Part shown: positions 18,662 to 27,279 of the stretch, in pieces | Layout: every line of letters begins with the position of its first letter | How positions within the stretch are numbered: the stretch's first letter is position 1 | NCBI GenBank assembly: GCA_024178355.1 | Contig: JAMZNZ010000005.1 | Location: 1-64,000, forward strand | Direction: 5' to 3' | DNA from: Maricaulaceae bacterium EIL42A08 | GTDB taxonomy: Bacteria; Pseudomonadota; Alphaproteobacteria; Caulobacterales; Maricaulaceae | Length of the DNA stretch: 64,000 nt | The notes under the pieces: model-generated | Seen by the model: the letters and a program-made list of their open reading frames with translations, nothing else | The model's database searches: none | What the model was told of the DNA's origin: nothing | Translations under genes and position numbers: made by a program

Positions 18662-19192
18662 TCAGACGTGGGAGGTAACAGCATTCTCTTCTTGTAACAG
18701 CTTGATTACACGAAGGGCTTCGCGCCCTCTAAGGACCAGAATCAAGGCTGAACACATCCACGTGATACCGGCGGCAACGAATAGGAAGCTGCCCTCCTCA
18801 ACGATCTGACCATTCTCCCATGCGGTAGGCGTTGCGATACCCAGCGGGGTGAAGAGGTGGAAGCTGATCGCTCCAGTCATGATGGCGACCGCGGCAAGAC
18901 CGCCGAGGACTTGTGAGACCGGCGCAAGACGGGCCAGGCCAACAAAACGCAGGGTCAGCGGCACGAGCAGCACCAAGAGGGCAGACAGCAACTCCCCCAG
19001 ACCAATGATCCACGGACCGGCCGGGTAGAACAGATCAATGCCGGACCAGTCACGCAGTTTTGTGAAGATATGCTGCGGCGTCGGGTGGCCGGTGAATTTG
19101 AACTGGAGCGAGTCCAGAAAGATGGCGGCGATAAAGCCGCCAGCCGCGTAGCTTGCCACAAGGCGCGGCGTGATGTTTCGCGTCAGGCTCAT
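18662..19192 (-). CDS. Integral membrane protein, DoxX-like, paired with a YHS protein
   Basis: 176 aa with four transmembrane helices (about residues 13-30, 60-84, 92-114 and 137-157) and short loops; FHLFTPLGI after helix 3 is distinctive. The layout resembles the DoxX/DoxD superfamily of small quinone- or redox-linked membrane proteins, but this is a resemblance, not a firm assignment. It begins 3 bases after the YHS-domain gene stop, so the two form an operon. A function in membrane redox or metal handling is an inference from that pairing. Confidence 0.6.
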   Translation of the reverse strand: MSLTRNITPRLVASYAAGGFIAAIFLDSLQFKFTGHPTPQHIFTKLRDWSGIDLFYPAGPWIIGLGELLSALLVLLVPLTLRFVGLARLAPVSQVLGGLAAVAIMTGAISFHLFTPLGIATPTAWENGQIVEEGSFLFVAAGITWMCSALILVLRGREALRVIKLLQEENAVTSHV

Positions 19193-19195
19193 GGA

Positions 19196-19660
19196 TCAAT
19201 CCTCCAGTACGGCGGGATAGTTGGCGTCGGCCGCCTCGATGAAGCCGGGGATATCCGCTTCCCACATCTCCTGAACCGATTGGTCGAAATTCAGGTAGAG
19301 GACGTCGTCCACGATGCGCCAGATGTCCGGTGCCCCTTTGGCGGAATAACCTTGAGCCATCGCCCAGGCGCAATGGCCACCATATGCCGGGGCGTAGCGT
19401 TCCGGGTCTGCAAGGAAAAGATCGAGATTGTCCTGGCTGGCAAAGCGCCACTCGGCACCCTGCCAGTCGGTGCGGAACTCGCGGCTGCCGCGAACAGGCT
19501 CGCCGCCCGTGTGGTAGCTGACGGTGTCGTACCCGCCCACAGCGGTGTTGGAAAACAGGCCGGTATAAATGAGATCATCAGCCGCCTGAGCGGTCGCGGG
19601 CAGGGCCGCTACGCCAGTCGCAGACAGGCTGAGCGCAAGGGCGAGGGTGAGGGTTTTCAT
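19196..19660 (-). CDS. Exported YHS-domain protein
   Basis: 154 aa with a signal peptide (first 26 residues, ending ATAQA) and a YHS-type domain: GGYDTVSYHTGG, EFRTDWQGAEWRFASQDNLD and FLADPERYAPAYGGHCAWAM. These are the hallmarks of the periplasmic YHS family that is thought to bind metal ions. The single Cys and His in GGHCAW is conserved in this subgroup. It is the promoter-proximal gene of a two-gene operon with a DoxX-like membrane protein. Confidence 0.82.
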   Translation of the reverse strand: MKTLTLALALSLSATGVAALPATAQAADDLIYTGLFSNTAVGGYDTVSYHTGGEPVRGSREFRTDWQGAEWRFASQDNLDLFLADPERYAPAYGGHCAWAMAQGYSAKGAPDIWRIVDDVLYLNFDQSVQEMWEADIPGFIEAADANYPAVLED

Positions 19661-20078
19661 CGGAGAGGTGTCCTTCGGGTCAATGTCGATGACAGACAGC
19701 TAGGCCCGATGAGCGCCCGGCGCATTACACAACGAAGCACAGACGCGTGTGGTGGGCGTGAGGCTGCGTCACGGCGGCGTGAACAGCATCGCATTGCTCG
19801 CCAGCAGCCAAGCTGAAGCGCACCCCCTCACCGTACCTCTCCCCCTTGGTCAAGGGAGAGAGGAGGCATCCACGTCGCGCTTTGTACTAAAGCGCCAGCA
19901 CGATCCCTCTCCCCCTTTGGAAGGGGCTGAGGCATCCGAGATTGACCCTGTAGATCAATCGAATTGTCGAAGGTTAGGTGAGGGGTGGTGATACAGCCTG
20001 TCTAAATACATGGCTCCGGCTGGCGTTTGCCGATCACGCCGCCTAACTGTGTCGCATCAAGAAGCAGGAGCGCTAAAA
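19661..20078. other. Intergenic region holding a dispersed repeat
   Basis: This 418-base region between divergent genes contains no credible gene. Most of it is a repeat element (separate entry, 19821-19990). The remaining part near 19661-19820 would hold the YHS operon promoter, and 19991-20078 the MsrC-like promoter; no clear hexamers were found. Confidence 0.5.
19821..19990. repeat. MITE-like palindromic repeat element
   Basis: The element begins CACCCCCTCACC and ends GGTGAGGGGTGGTG, near-perfect inverted ends. Inside are two C-rich/G-rich hairpins: CCTCTCCC...GGGAGAGAGG (from about 19837) and CCCTCTCCCC...GGGGCTGAGG (from about 19905). The design (CACCCC ends plus CTCCC/GGGAG hairpins) matches the element at 60213-60356, so both appear to be members of one dispersed family. 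No coding capacity. Confidence 0.65.
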
Positions 20079-20579
20079 ATGGCTGAAGCAATGTCGACCG
20101 CAGAGCCCGGTGAAACCAAAGCCGAGGCCTATGTGCGCGTGGGCAAGGAGATCGCCGCCATTGTTGCAGGTGAGACAAGCCACACCGCGCGATACGCCAC
20201 GGCGGCCTGCCTTCTGGCGCATAATTTCGGGCCGCGCTTTTTCTGGACCGGATTTTATGTTGTGGACCCGCACAAGCCGAGCGAGCTGGTGGTGGGGCCC
20301 TATCAGGGCACTTTGGGATGTTTGCGGATTCCGTTCGGGCGAGGCGTGTGCGGTGTTGCGGCACAGAGCGGCGAAACCCAGCTGGTGGCCGATGTCCACG
20401 CTTTCCCAGGTCATATTGCCTGCGACAGCCGCTCCCAGTCTGAAATCGTGGTTCCGGTCTTTGACGCGGACGGGAAGATCGCGGCGGTCCTGGATGTGGA
20501 CTCGTCTGAGCTCAACGCCTTTGATGCGGACGATCAGGCCGGGCTGGAAGCGATCTGCGAGACCCTGCTTACGGCTTAG
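20079..20579 (+). CDS. msrC: Free methionine-(R)-sulfoxide reductase (GAF type)
   Basis: 166 aa from the ATG at 20079 with GGAG upstream. A single GAF domain with the three cysteines of the fRMsr family: C81, C91 and C115, spaced 10 and 24, identical to the spacing of C84/C94/C118 in E. coli. The surrounding GPYQGTLGCLRIPFGRGVCG and DVHAFPGHIACDSRSQSEIV are family signatures. It reduces free L-methionine-R-sulfoxide with thioredoxin. An unrelated methionine biosynthesis cluster lies 9 kb away. It converges on the next gene with a 4-base overlap. Confidence 0.93.
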   Translation: MAEAMSTAEPGETKAEAYVRVGKEIAAIVAGETSHTARYATAACLLAHNFGPRFFWTGFYVVDPHKPSELVVGPYQGTLGCLRIPFGRGVCGVAAQSGETQLVADVHAFPGHIACDSRSQSEIVVPVFDADGKIAAVLDVDSSELNAFDADDQAGLEAICETLLTA

Positions 20580-21130
20580 GCCGCCTGAGTTGAGGGCCGT
20601 AAACGGTCAAAACACAGGAAATAGCCTGCGATCACAAGTATATAGCCTGCAACATTGAACCACTCCGTGCCGAGCGCCATCGTCACCGCACCGGCAATCA
20701 CAAGGCCGGTCCCAATCCTGGAAACGTGGAAAAGTGTCAGGCTGGGCAGCACAAAGGCGGTAATGAAAAACTCGTTCGGGCCATAGCGCATGAAGGGCCA
20801 CCATATCGACGACTCGACGCTGAAAACCCGATAAATGTCGCCGTTCAACTCCGGCGGCAGGGCCCAGAAAACGAAATCGAGAATGTTCATACCGATCGTC
20901 GCAACGATGCCTAAAAGCAGAACCGGTGCTGTGACGAGATGGAAGCCTCGGCGTGGCAAGCGCGCAGTATAGGGTATGAGCAGTACGACACCGATCAGCA
21001 AGAGCCAGTGGGTGTAGTCCACCGGATGCTCGCCTCGCGCTGCCGAATCGAACAGGCGCAGCATCACCTGACCCGTGGTGAAAACCGCAAATCCCAATAA
21101 AAATAACGCTTTATCGATGCGATCGGGCAT
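20576..21130 (-). CDS. Polytopic membrane protein of unknown function
   Basis: 184 aa from the ATG at 21130, which has GGGGAGGA upstream; the open frame to 21304 is not supported. Six hydrophobic segments fill the protein, joined by short loops, with a longer external loop (PPELNGDIYRVFSVESSIWW). No family was recognised. It is the third gene of an apparent operon led by the Ntn-hydrolase-like protein at 22897 (gaps of 32 and 70 bases), so it may be functionally linked to it. Confidence 0.65.
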   Translation of the reverse strand: MPDRIDKALFLLGFAVFTTGQVMLRLFDSAARGEHPVDYTHWLLLIGVVLLIPYTARLPRRGFHLVTAPVLLLGIVATIGMNILDFVFWALPPELNGDIYRVFSVESSIWWPFMRYGPNEFFITAFVLPSLTLFHVSRIGTGLVIAGAVTMALGTEWFNVAGYILVIAGYFLCFDRLRPSTQAA

Positions 21131-21200
21131 GGCTTCCTCCCCGGGCCTGTCCTGGACACGCTCAAGTGGGGTGGGCAAGCGTCGCTTTAAAGAAGAGACC

Positions 21201-21626
21201 CTAGAAAATCCCGAGGAACTTGCGGCGCTTCTTCGCGGGCGGCGGTGGAGCAACCGTCTCGGTGATCGTTTCGGATTTGCCTTTGGCAGCCTTCGCGTCC
21301 TCAAGGGTCGCGGTCTTCATATCGACGGGGCGGACCGGAGCACACACATCGGCATCGCACAGCGGGGCTGAGATAAGTCTGGAAACGTAGCTGGAGGTTG
21401 GCGTCTCCGGACCACGATAGTCACCAAGACCAAGCTGCTCGCGCAGCTGTCCACGGAAAGCCCCGGCGCGCGTGTCGATGGACATGCGGCGGGCTTCGTC
21501 TTCCTGGAGCCGAGACAGGTCTGCCGGGCGCGGTGAGCGCACAGCAGCCGAAACCTGATCAGCACGCGCGCGGGCAAGCGCGTCGCGGGCCCGTTCGATG
21601 TTCAGGCGGGTGGTGTCTTCAGTCAT
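21201..21626 (-). CDS. Uncharacterised 141-aa protein in the Ntn-hydrolase-like operon
   Basis: Starts at the ATG at 21626 with GGGAGG upstream. The N-terminal half is predicted helical and strongly charged (RARDALARARADQV, then DLSRLQEDEARR). The middle has a Cys pair (CDADVC) and the C-terminus is Pro- and Lys-rich (APPPPAKKRRKFLGIF). No signal peptide or known domain. It begins 32 bases after the stop of the Ntn-hydrolase-like gene, so the two are probably co-transcribed and may interact. Function unknown. Confidence 0.65.
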   Translation of the reverse strand: MTEDTTRLNIERARDALARARADQVSAAVRSPRPADLSRLQEDEARRMSIDTRAGAFRGQLREQLGLGDYRGPETPTSSYVSRLISAPLCDADVCAPVRPVDMKTATLEDAKAAKGKSETITETVAPPPPAKKRRKFLGIF

Positions 21627-21658
21627 GGCTTTGCCTCCCAAAAAGGCCAATCGCACGT

Positions 21659-22897
21659 TTACGATTTCTTAGCATACCACTCAAAGCCGGTGGTGCGCGA
21701 GACCATTGCGACGTCAACTTCGCCGCCAACGCCGGTCTGGTGCATGTGAAGATCGCTTTTCAGGATATTCAGCTCGACCAAAGCCTTCGCAGTTTCAGCC
21801 AGTTGCTTCTTGCCGGAGGCTGAAACCACCTTGATGAAGGGGTTGATAAATTCGTCTTGTGAAACATTCTGGACCGCGTGCGCAAACTCGCCAGCCAGCT
21901 GCGGCAGGGCCTGTTCACGCATGTTGGCGAGCACAGAATCAATCTGCTCTTCGGCCACACCGGCCTGCTTTAATGCGGTCTCGGCGGCTGCTTCATTGGC
22001 GATGAGGTTCAGCGACACCATCACGTCGAACATGTAAGGATGCACCCCGCGCAGGAAGGCGTGGGTCATTTCCGCCTGGGCAAAGGTGCGCAGGAAGGCG
22101 TTCGGGCCGTCCTCAACGCCCACCGCGGTCGCCTCGTCATGGGCGCGCTTCAACACGCCATCAATCAGGATCGAGGCGTAGTAATGTGAGTAGACCGGAA
22201 ACACATCGGCTGACCCGAAGCCAGCGAACACAAGGCCTGCATAGGGCTCCAGAAAGGCCGGCTGGGTTGCGATCATGTAGGCAAAGCGATGCAGCTTGGC
22301 GCGAGTGCCCTCAGCCATACCAAAATCGCCCAGTGCCTCGGCAATCAGCGCGTCCAGCATCTCGCCATAGCGCTGGTAGAACTGCTCGCCTTCAAACTCG
22401 GAGAAGATCTCGAGGCGCTGGCGCTCATTGCCCATCTCGTCCACGGTCAGGTGGCCCAGATAAAGGTCCAGCGCGGCGGTAAAGGCCGCCTCATCGCTCT
22501 CATACCCGCCACCGGCATAGCCGCGCATGGCCTTGGCGTGGTTGAGCACCGTGAGGAAGGCGGCGCGCATCAGGCCTTCAAACTCTTCGCGCTCCTCATG
22601 CTCTGGGAAGAGCTGGCGGTTGTTATCAAGGAACTGGAAGAAGGCGGCGGCGGCATCGTCCACGGTCTCGTAGTCCACCTGACCATGCTCGCGGGTGAAG
22701 GCGTGGGCGATATGCGACCAGGACCGGCCCAGTATATCACCGCGCGAATACACCATCAGGGCGATATTCGGCCCAAGATTGACGATTTTCTCTGCTTCCA
22801 GCGTGACGACCGGCTCAGGACCGCCGCCATAGGTGACGGCACTGTCCGCAGCAAGCACCACCGCTTGCCGGTTCATGATCATGACTTCCGACGTCAT
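21659..22897 (-). CDS. Proteasome-beta-like Ntn-hydrolase family protein
   Basis: 412 aa from the ATG at 22897, chosen because GAGGGG lies upstream and because removal of Met then exposes Thr1. Counting from that Thr, residues 11-21 (AVVLAADSAVT) align without gaps to the first strands of proteasome beta subunits, with D17 in place. K36 in EKIVNL matches catalytic Lys33 with a loop three residues longer. IALMVYSRGDILGRSW follows as in proteasome folds. The remaining ~300 residues are helical and unknown. Related uncharacterised proteins exist in many bacteria; activity is inferred, not shown. It leads an apparent three-gene operon. Confidence 0.7.
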   Translation of the reverse strand: MTSEVMIMNRQAVVLAADSAVTYGGGPEPVVTLEAEKIVNLGPNIALMVYSRGDILGRSWSHIAHAFTREHGQVDYETVDDAAAAFFQFLDNNRQLFPEHEEREEFEGLMRAAFLTVLNHAKAMRGYAGGGYESDEAAFTAALDLYLGHLTVDEMGNERQRLEIFSEFEGEQFYQRYGEMLDALIAEALGDFGMAEGTRAKLHRFAYMIATQPAFLEPYAGLVFAGFGSADVFPVYSHYYASILIDGVLKRAHDEATAVGVEDGPNAFLRTFAQAEMTHAFLRGVHPYMFDVMVSLNLIANEAAAETALKQAGVAEEQIDSVLANMREQALPQLAGEFAHAVQNVSQDEFINPFIKVVSASGKKQLAETAKALVELNILKSDLHMHQTGVGGEVDVAMVSRTTGFEWYAKKS

Positions 22898-23023
22898 CGC
22901 ATCCCCTCGCGATTCATCCACAGGCGCAGCTCTTTAAACGGCGCGCTCCCACATGCCTGGCAACGTAGCGCGGCAAGGTCACCCTGTTAAGCTGCCGAAA
23001 ACCAAAAGAAGGGCAGGCGCGAC

Positions 23024-23605
23024 ATGGAAAACACACAGCATGGTAAACGCCCTCGGGTCTATTTCGGGCTGCGCAGTCCCTATTCGCGACTGGGACTTCA
23101 CAAGGTTGCGAGGTCCGGCCTCGATGTGGAGCTGATCCCCTTCACCGGGCCCCCAGACGATGTCGCGTTTTCCGACCCGGCGGCGAACAAGTACAAGTTT
23201 GCCTATTTCGCTCAGGATGTGCCCCGTGCGACCGCAGCGATGGGTTTGCCATTTGCGCTGCCCGATCCGTTTGAGGTGAGCTTCAAGCCTGCCAATCGCG
23301 CTTGTATCGCCGCTGACATGGCCGGGCATGGCCTTGCCATGGCGCTGGCGCTGTCTGAGGCGCGCTGGGGGGAAGGCAAGGATATCTCCAACCGCGCCGT
23401 CATCACTGACGCAGCCGTTGCCGCTGGATGGACCGGTTATGACTCAGACGCTGTCGAAGCCGACCCGCTGATCAGCGAACGCCTGCGCGAGGACCGCGAG
23501 AAGATCACCGCGGATGGTGTCTTCGGCGTGCCCTTCCTTGTAGCCGGACCCCACAAATACTGGGGCCAGGACCGCTTCGATCTGTGGGTGGCGGAGCAGA
23601 CGTAA
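23024..23605 (+). CDS. DsbA-family / 2-hydroxychromene-2-carboxylate isomerase-like protein
   Basis: 193 aa with a thioredoxin-fold kappa-GST arrangement: the opening VYFGLRSPYSRLGL (substrate-binding SPYS region), a helical insertion in the middle and the closing GVFGVPFLVAGPHKYWGQDRFDLW, where VFGVPF carries the cis-Pro. This is the pattern of HCCA isomerases and related glutathione-dependent enzymes. There is no CxxC, so a disulfide oxidoreductase role is unlikely. It lacks naphthalene-catabolism neighbours, so the substrate is open. A G-rich ribosome-binding site (GGGCAGG) precedes the ATG. Confidence 0.82.
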   Translation: MENTQHGKRPRVYFGLRSPYSRLGLHKVARSGLDVELIPFTGPPDDVAFSDPAANKYKFAYFAQDVPRATAAMGLPFALPDPFEVSFKPANRACIAADMAGHGLAMALALSEARWGEGKDISNRAVITDAAVAAGWTGYDSDAVEADPLISERLREDREKITADGVFGVPFLVAGPHKYWGQDRFDLWVAEQT

Positions 23606-23630
23606 AGGGTTACCACACACGCTCTCTGCC

Positions 23631-23770
23631 CCAGCGAAAGCTGGAACGGGAGAAAGCAGGCATTGGATTGGAGATCTCACCACATCTGAAACCCCGGACT
23701 TGATCCGGGGCCTCCGTCTAAGGTTGACGCGACATACTGCACAAGGTCCCGGCTCGCTACGCGTCCGGGA
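23631..23770. repeat. Cluster of repetitive extragenic palindromes
   Basis: Three short palindromes lie in a row between convergent genes: CCAGC-GAAA-GCTGG at 23631-23644 (a GNRA-capped hairpin), CCCCGGACTTGATCCGGGG at 23692-23710, and TCCCGG...CCGGGA at 23747-23770. The middle motif is typical of the short dispersed palindromes common in alphaproteobacterial intergenic DNA. They may also serve as terminators for the genes on either side, although no T-run follows. Confidence 0.6.
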
Positions 23771-23821
23771 ATTCAGTGCAAATTCACTCTCCCCAAAAAA
23801 AGCAGGGGGGACCCCAAATCC

Positions 23822-26095
23822 TTAACCCTCGTCCTCACCCTCGCCCAGGCGGCGGTCCCAGAAATTGAAGATCGTGGTCCACAGATGCTTTTGCAAAGGC
23901 GGTGGGCGGACGCCATGGCGCTGGCCGGGATAGGTCATCAGCTCAAAGTCGGCGTTGCGCACCTGCAGCTCGGCCATCAGGCGGGTGGTGTGGTCAAAGG
24001 TGACGTTGTCGTCCGCCATGCCATGGATCACCAGCGTTGGCGTCTCATAGCCATCCAGATGGGCAAAGGCGGAGCCTTCGTAATAGCCCTCAGCATTGGC
24101 CTGCGGCGTGTCCATGTAACGCTCGGTGTAGTGGGTGTCGTAGAGCGCCCAGTCGGTGACCGGCGCGCCCGCTACGGCCGCATCAAAGCGCCCCGGTGCC
24201 TGCAGCGTGGTCATCAGCGTCATGTAGCCGCCATAGCTCCAGCCCCACAGGCCAATGCGTTCTTCATCCACAAAGTCGAGGCTTTCCAGATAATCCAGAC
24301 CGACCAATTGATCTTCGACTTCGGGGATGCCCATCACGTCGTGTATCACAGCCTCAAAGGCGTGGCCGCGATTCCAGCTGCCGCGATTGTCCAGCTTGAA
24401 CAGGATATAGCCGCGATCAGCAAACAGCTGGTCACGCGGGCTGGTCCAGCCCTTGCGGACGGTCTGCACGTGCGGGCCGCCATAGACCTGAACGATGGTC
24501 GGGCAGGGCGTTTCTGCGGTGCAGTGGTCAGGCTTCAGCATCGACCAGTAAAGCTCGGTCTCGCCATCGGCTGCGGTCAGCGTGCCGAACTCAGGCGTCA
24601 GATGGCTGTCCACATGGGGCGCGTAGGGGTGGTCAGCGTTAAGCGCATTCTCCTCAATCCAGGCCGTCAGCGTGCCGTCCATGGCATAAAGCCCGGTCTG
24701 GCTCGGCGTGTTCGGATCTGAATAGCTGCCGAAAAAGCCTTGCGCGCCAGAGCCCAGCGACACGCTCCACCAGCCCTCGCCGGTGGTGACTTGCGTTGGT
24801 TCACCGCCCTCGAACGGCACCGCATAGAGGTGGCGCTCCAACGGAGTGTCCATCCAGCCTTCAAAATAGACAGTGGAGCCGTCTTCAGAGAGCCCCGTGA
24901 TCTGGTCGACGACCCACTCGCCGGACGTGATCGCCCGCGCTTCACCGTCCGCGCTCACATGGTAGATATGCCGGAAGCCTGTGCGCTCTGACGTCCACAG
25001 AAAGCCGCCCTCGTCTAGCGCGCGCAGGTCGTAGGTCAGGTTAATCCACGTCGGCGCTTCTTCAGTGAGCATGACTTCGGTCTCACCCGTAGCCGGATCC
25101 GCCGCCAGCACGTCCAGCACCGTCTGCTCGCGGTTTTGGCGCTGGACATAAACGGTCGAGCCATCACTCGCCCAGTTGACGCGCGACAGATAGATATCGG
25201 TCTCTTGCCCGAGATCGATTTCGGTCCGCGCACCGGTCGCTACGTCAATGACATAAAGCTCCACAAGCGCGTTCGGCGTGCCTGCGCGCGGATAGCGCTG
25301 GTCGGTCACCGTCACGCCCTCGGCATTGATGCCAAAGCGCGGGACGATTTCCACCGGCGTTTCGTCAATGCGCGCGGCGACAATGTGCGTGCCTTCGGGG
25401 TGCCACCAATAGCCGGTGTAGCGGCGCATCTCTTCCTGGGCGACGAACTCGGCCATGCCCCAGCTGATCGGGCCGGCACCATCGGTGGTCAGAGCGCGTT
25501 CCTCACCGGTCGCCAGATCGTGGACCCACAGATCCTGATTACGGATAAAGCTGACATGGCTGCCATCGGGGCTGATCTTCGCATCGGTCTCAAAGTCCGG
25601 CGTCTCCATCAGGCGCTGGGCCTCGCCGGTCTCCACATCGATGTAGAAGACGTCCCCGCCAAGCGGGGCCAGGATGGCTTCACCGGCCTCATCCCACTGA
25701 TAGGTCACAATGCCGGAGCTGGAGATGCGCGCGCGCTCGCGGAACTGGATCTCTGCTTCACTCAGCTCGCCTTCGTCTGGCACCAGCGCGCGGCTATCCA
25801 CCAGGCGATAGGTGTCGCCGTCGGCCACATCCATCGCCCACAGATCAAGCACCGTGCGGTCTTCCTCCTTGGGACGCAGGAAGGTCACGCGCGTCCCGTC
25901 AGGTGAAAAGCTCAGACTGCGCGGGCTGGAGCCCGACAACGAGGGTGAGGAATACAGCCGGTCAATGGAGAGCGCGGCGGTGTCGACGGGGCGTTCTGCC
26001 AGGGCGGGTTCCGCAGCTTCAGGTGCTGTGTCCTGAGAGCAGGCGGCAAGCGCCAGAATTGAAACAGAAGCAAGGGCGGTCGTCGCAAAACGCAT
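23822..26095 (-). CDS. S9-family dipeptidyl peptidase IV-like lipoprotein
   Basis: 757 aa. The N-terminus MRFATTALASVSILALAACS carries a lipobox (LAAC). An eight-bladed beta-propeller of the DPP IV N-terminal type (about 45-510) precedes the alpha/beta-hydrolase domain. The catalytic triad is S620 in GWSYGGY, D695 in MADDNV and H727 in GQRHGV. The propeller has a Glu-Glu motif (VAQEEMRRYTGYWW) matching the residues that bind the substrate N-terminus in DPP IV. It would release X-Pro-type dipeptides. Together with the M3 peptidase it suggests active peptide scavenging at the cell surface or in the periplasm. Confidence 0.93.
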   Translation of the reverse strand: MRFATTALASVSILALAACSQDTAPEAAEPALAERPVDTAALSIDRLYSSPSLSGSSPRSLSFSPDGTRVTFLRPKEEDRTVLDLWAMDVADGDTYRLVDSRALVPDEGELSEAEIQFRERARISSSGIVTYQWDEAGEAILAPLGGDVFYIDVETGEAQRLMETPDFETDAKISPDGSHVSFIRNQDLWVHDLATGEERALTTDGAGPISWGMAEFVAQEEMRRYTGYWWHPEGTHIVAARIDETPVEIVPRFGINAEGVTVTDQRYPRAGTPNALVELYVIDVATGARTEIDLGQETDIYLSRVNWASDGSTVYVQRQNREQTVLDVLAADPATGETEVMLTEEAPTWINLTYDLRALDEGGFLWTSERTGFRHIYHVSADGEARAITSGEWVVDQITGLSEDGSTVYFEGWMDTPLERHLYAVPFEGGEPTQVTTGEGWWSVSLGSGAQGFFGSYSDPNTPSQTGLYAMDGTLTAWIEENALNADHPYAPHVDSHLTPEFGTLTAADGETELYWSMLKPDHCTAETPCPTIVQVYGGPHVQTVRKGWTSPRDQLFADRGYILFKLDNRGSWNRGHAFEAVIHDVMGIPEVEDQLVGLDYLESLDFVDEERIGLWGWSYGGYMTLMTTLQAPGRFDAAVAGAPVTDWALYDTHYTERYMDTPQANAEGYYEGSAFAHLDGYETPTLVIHGMADDNVTFDHTTRLMAELQVRNADFELMTYPGQRHGVRPPPLQKHLWTTIFNFWDRRLGEGEDEG

Positions 26096-26250
26096 GGATA
26101 GTCCCCGAGATGGTTTGGTTTGCGCCGGAGCCTAGCGAGGTGGGTGAGGGAGGCAAGGGGGACAAACGCTATCCGTTGAATGCATAACCCCTTGGCAAGG
26201 ATTGCAGAGTCAAATAGCACGCAATAGTTGTATAAACTTGGAGTGCAATC

Positions 26251-26781
26251 ATGAAATCCGCCTCATCGGTTTTTCTGTCTTCGGCAGTCGCGGCGCTTGC
26301 GTTGGCGCTCACCCCGACCGCCGTTGCGCAAGACGTTGCCAAGCCATCGGGTAGCGTGTCCCTGGCTGCGGAGCTGGGCTACGCCCAGGTCGCTGACCGC
26401 AACGGGGCTGAGCTTGGGGTTGGCGGGCGCTATGCGTGGAGCGGGCTGCGCCTGACCGGCATGGTCGGCGGCTTTATCTATGCCAATGAAGATGACCGCT
26501 TCGAGGAACAGACGTTCAACAACGGCAATACGGTTTGCCGTGATCTTTCCAATGGCCAGTTCGCCGATGATGCCAATTGCGCGCCTGATGTGTCGGCCTA
26601 TGGCAAGCTTGAAGCGGGCTGGGCCTTCGACAATGGATTTGAAGTTGGCGTTGGCGGACGCCTTTCTGAAGACCTGACCTCCGCTTACGGTAGCGTCGCG
26701 TATCGCTTAAATGGCGGTGGTGCGATCTATGCCGCCGGCGGTGATGATTACCTCACGGTCGGGATCGGGCTGCGCTACTAG
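26251..26781 (+). CDS. Small exported beta-rich (outer-membrane barrel-like) protein
   Basis: 176 aa with a signal peptide (cleavage after VAQ near residue 27). The mature part shows repeated alternating strands (SVSLAAELGYAQV, GVGGRYAWSGLRLTGMVGGF, FEVGVGGRLSEDLTSAYGSVAYRL) and ends with the aromatic YLTVGIGLRY, which is typical of proteins inserted by the BAM machinery. It is probably an eight-stranded outer-membrane barrel. Two Cys sit in an extracellular loop (CRDLSNGQFADDANC). Family not identified. Confidence 0.65.
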   Translation: MKSASSVFLSSAVAALALALTPTAVAQDVAKPSGSVSLAAELGYAQVADRNGAELGVGGRYAWSGLRLTGMVGGFIYANEDDRFEEQTFNNGNTVCRDLSNGQFADDANCAPDVSAYGKLEAGWAFDNGFEVGVGGRLSEDLTSAYGSVAYRLNGGGAIYAAGGDDYLTVGIGLRY

Positions 26782-26787
26782 CGCAGT

Positions 26788-27279
26788 CTACCCCGGATAG
26801 CCGGCACACCCGATCTGCCCGTACGCCCCGCCCTGATAAACAAAGCACTGAGGGTGGAGGCGCTCTGGCACTTCATCAGAGCCCCAATAGGTCAATTCTT
26901 CGGGCGGGTTGACGATGATCAACCGGCTGTCCGCGCGATACGTAATACCGTGGCCGGAGACCAGACTGACGAAGGCATCGCCGGGCGCGGGATTGAGCAG
27001 ATAGGTCGCCTGACACTCCGTCCCGCATCCGATGGTCGCCAGTACATAGCGCCCGGCAAAGTTCACGCCGTCGTCAAACACCGCGTGTGCGGTCTGCAGT
27101 CCCACCGGCGTCTCAACCTCCACGGCCAGCGGCAGCGGGTGAGCCTCGCCCACCTCGACCGGGTAAGCCGCGAACAGTGCCTCTGTCTCGGCGTCAAGCT
27201 CCGCGTAATCGTCACCGGTCTGGGTGAGGGCGGTAGGGGTAAGGGCGAGGGCGGTGAGGAGAGCGATAAGGGTGCGCAT
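26788..27279 (-). CDS. Small exported protein of unknown function
   Basis: 163 aa from the ATG at 27279, followed by a signal peptide (MRTLIALLTALALTPTALTQ). The mature region has GCGTECQATYLLNP and a later Cys pair (CFVYQ...GQIGC) that may form disulfides. It also has AGRYVLATIGCGTEC, a pattern shared by several uncharacterised bacterial exported proteins. No enzymatic motif recognised. It ends 7 bases from the convergent barrel-like gene. Confidence 0.65.
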   Translation of the reverse strand: MRTLIALLTALALTPTALTQTGDDYAELDAETEALFAAYPVEVGEAHPLPLAVEVETPVGLQTAHAVFDDGVNFAGRYVLATIGCGTECQATYLLNPAPGDAFVSLVSGHGITYRADSRLIIVNPPEELTYWGSDEVPERLHPQCFVYQGGAYGQIGCAGYPG

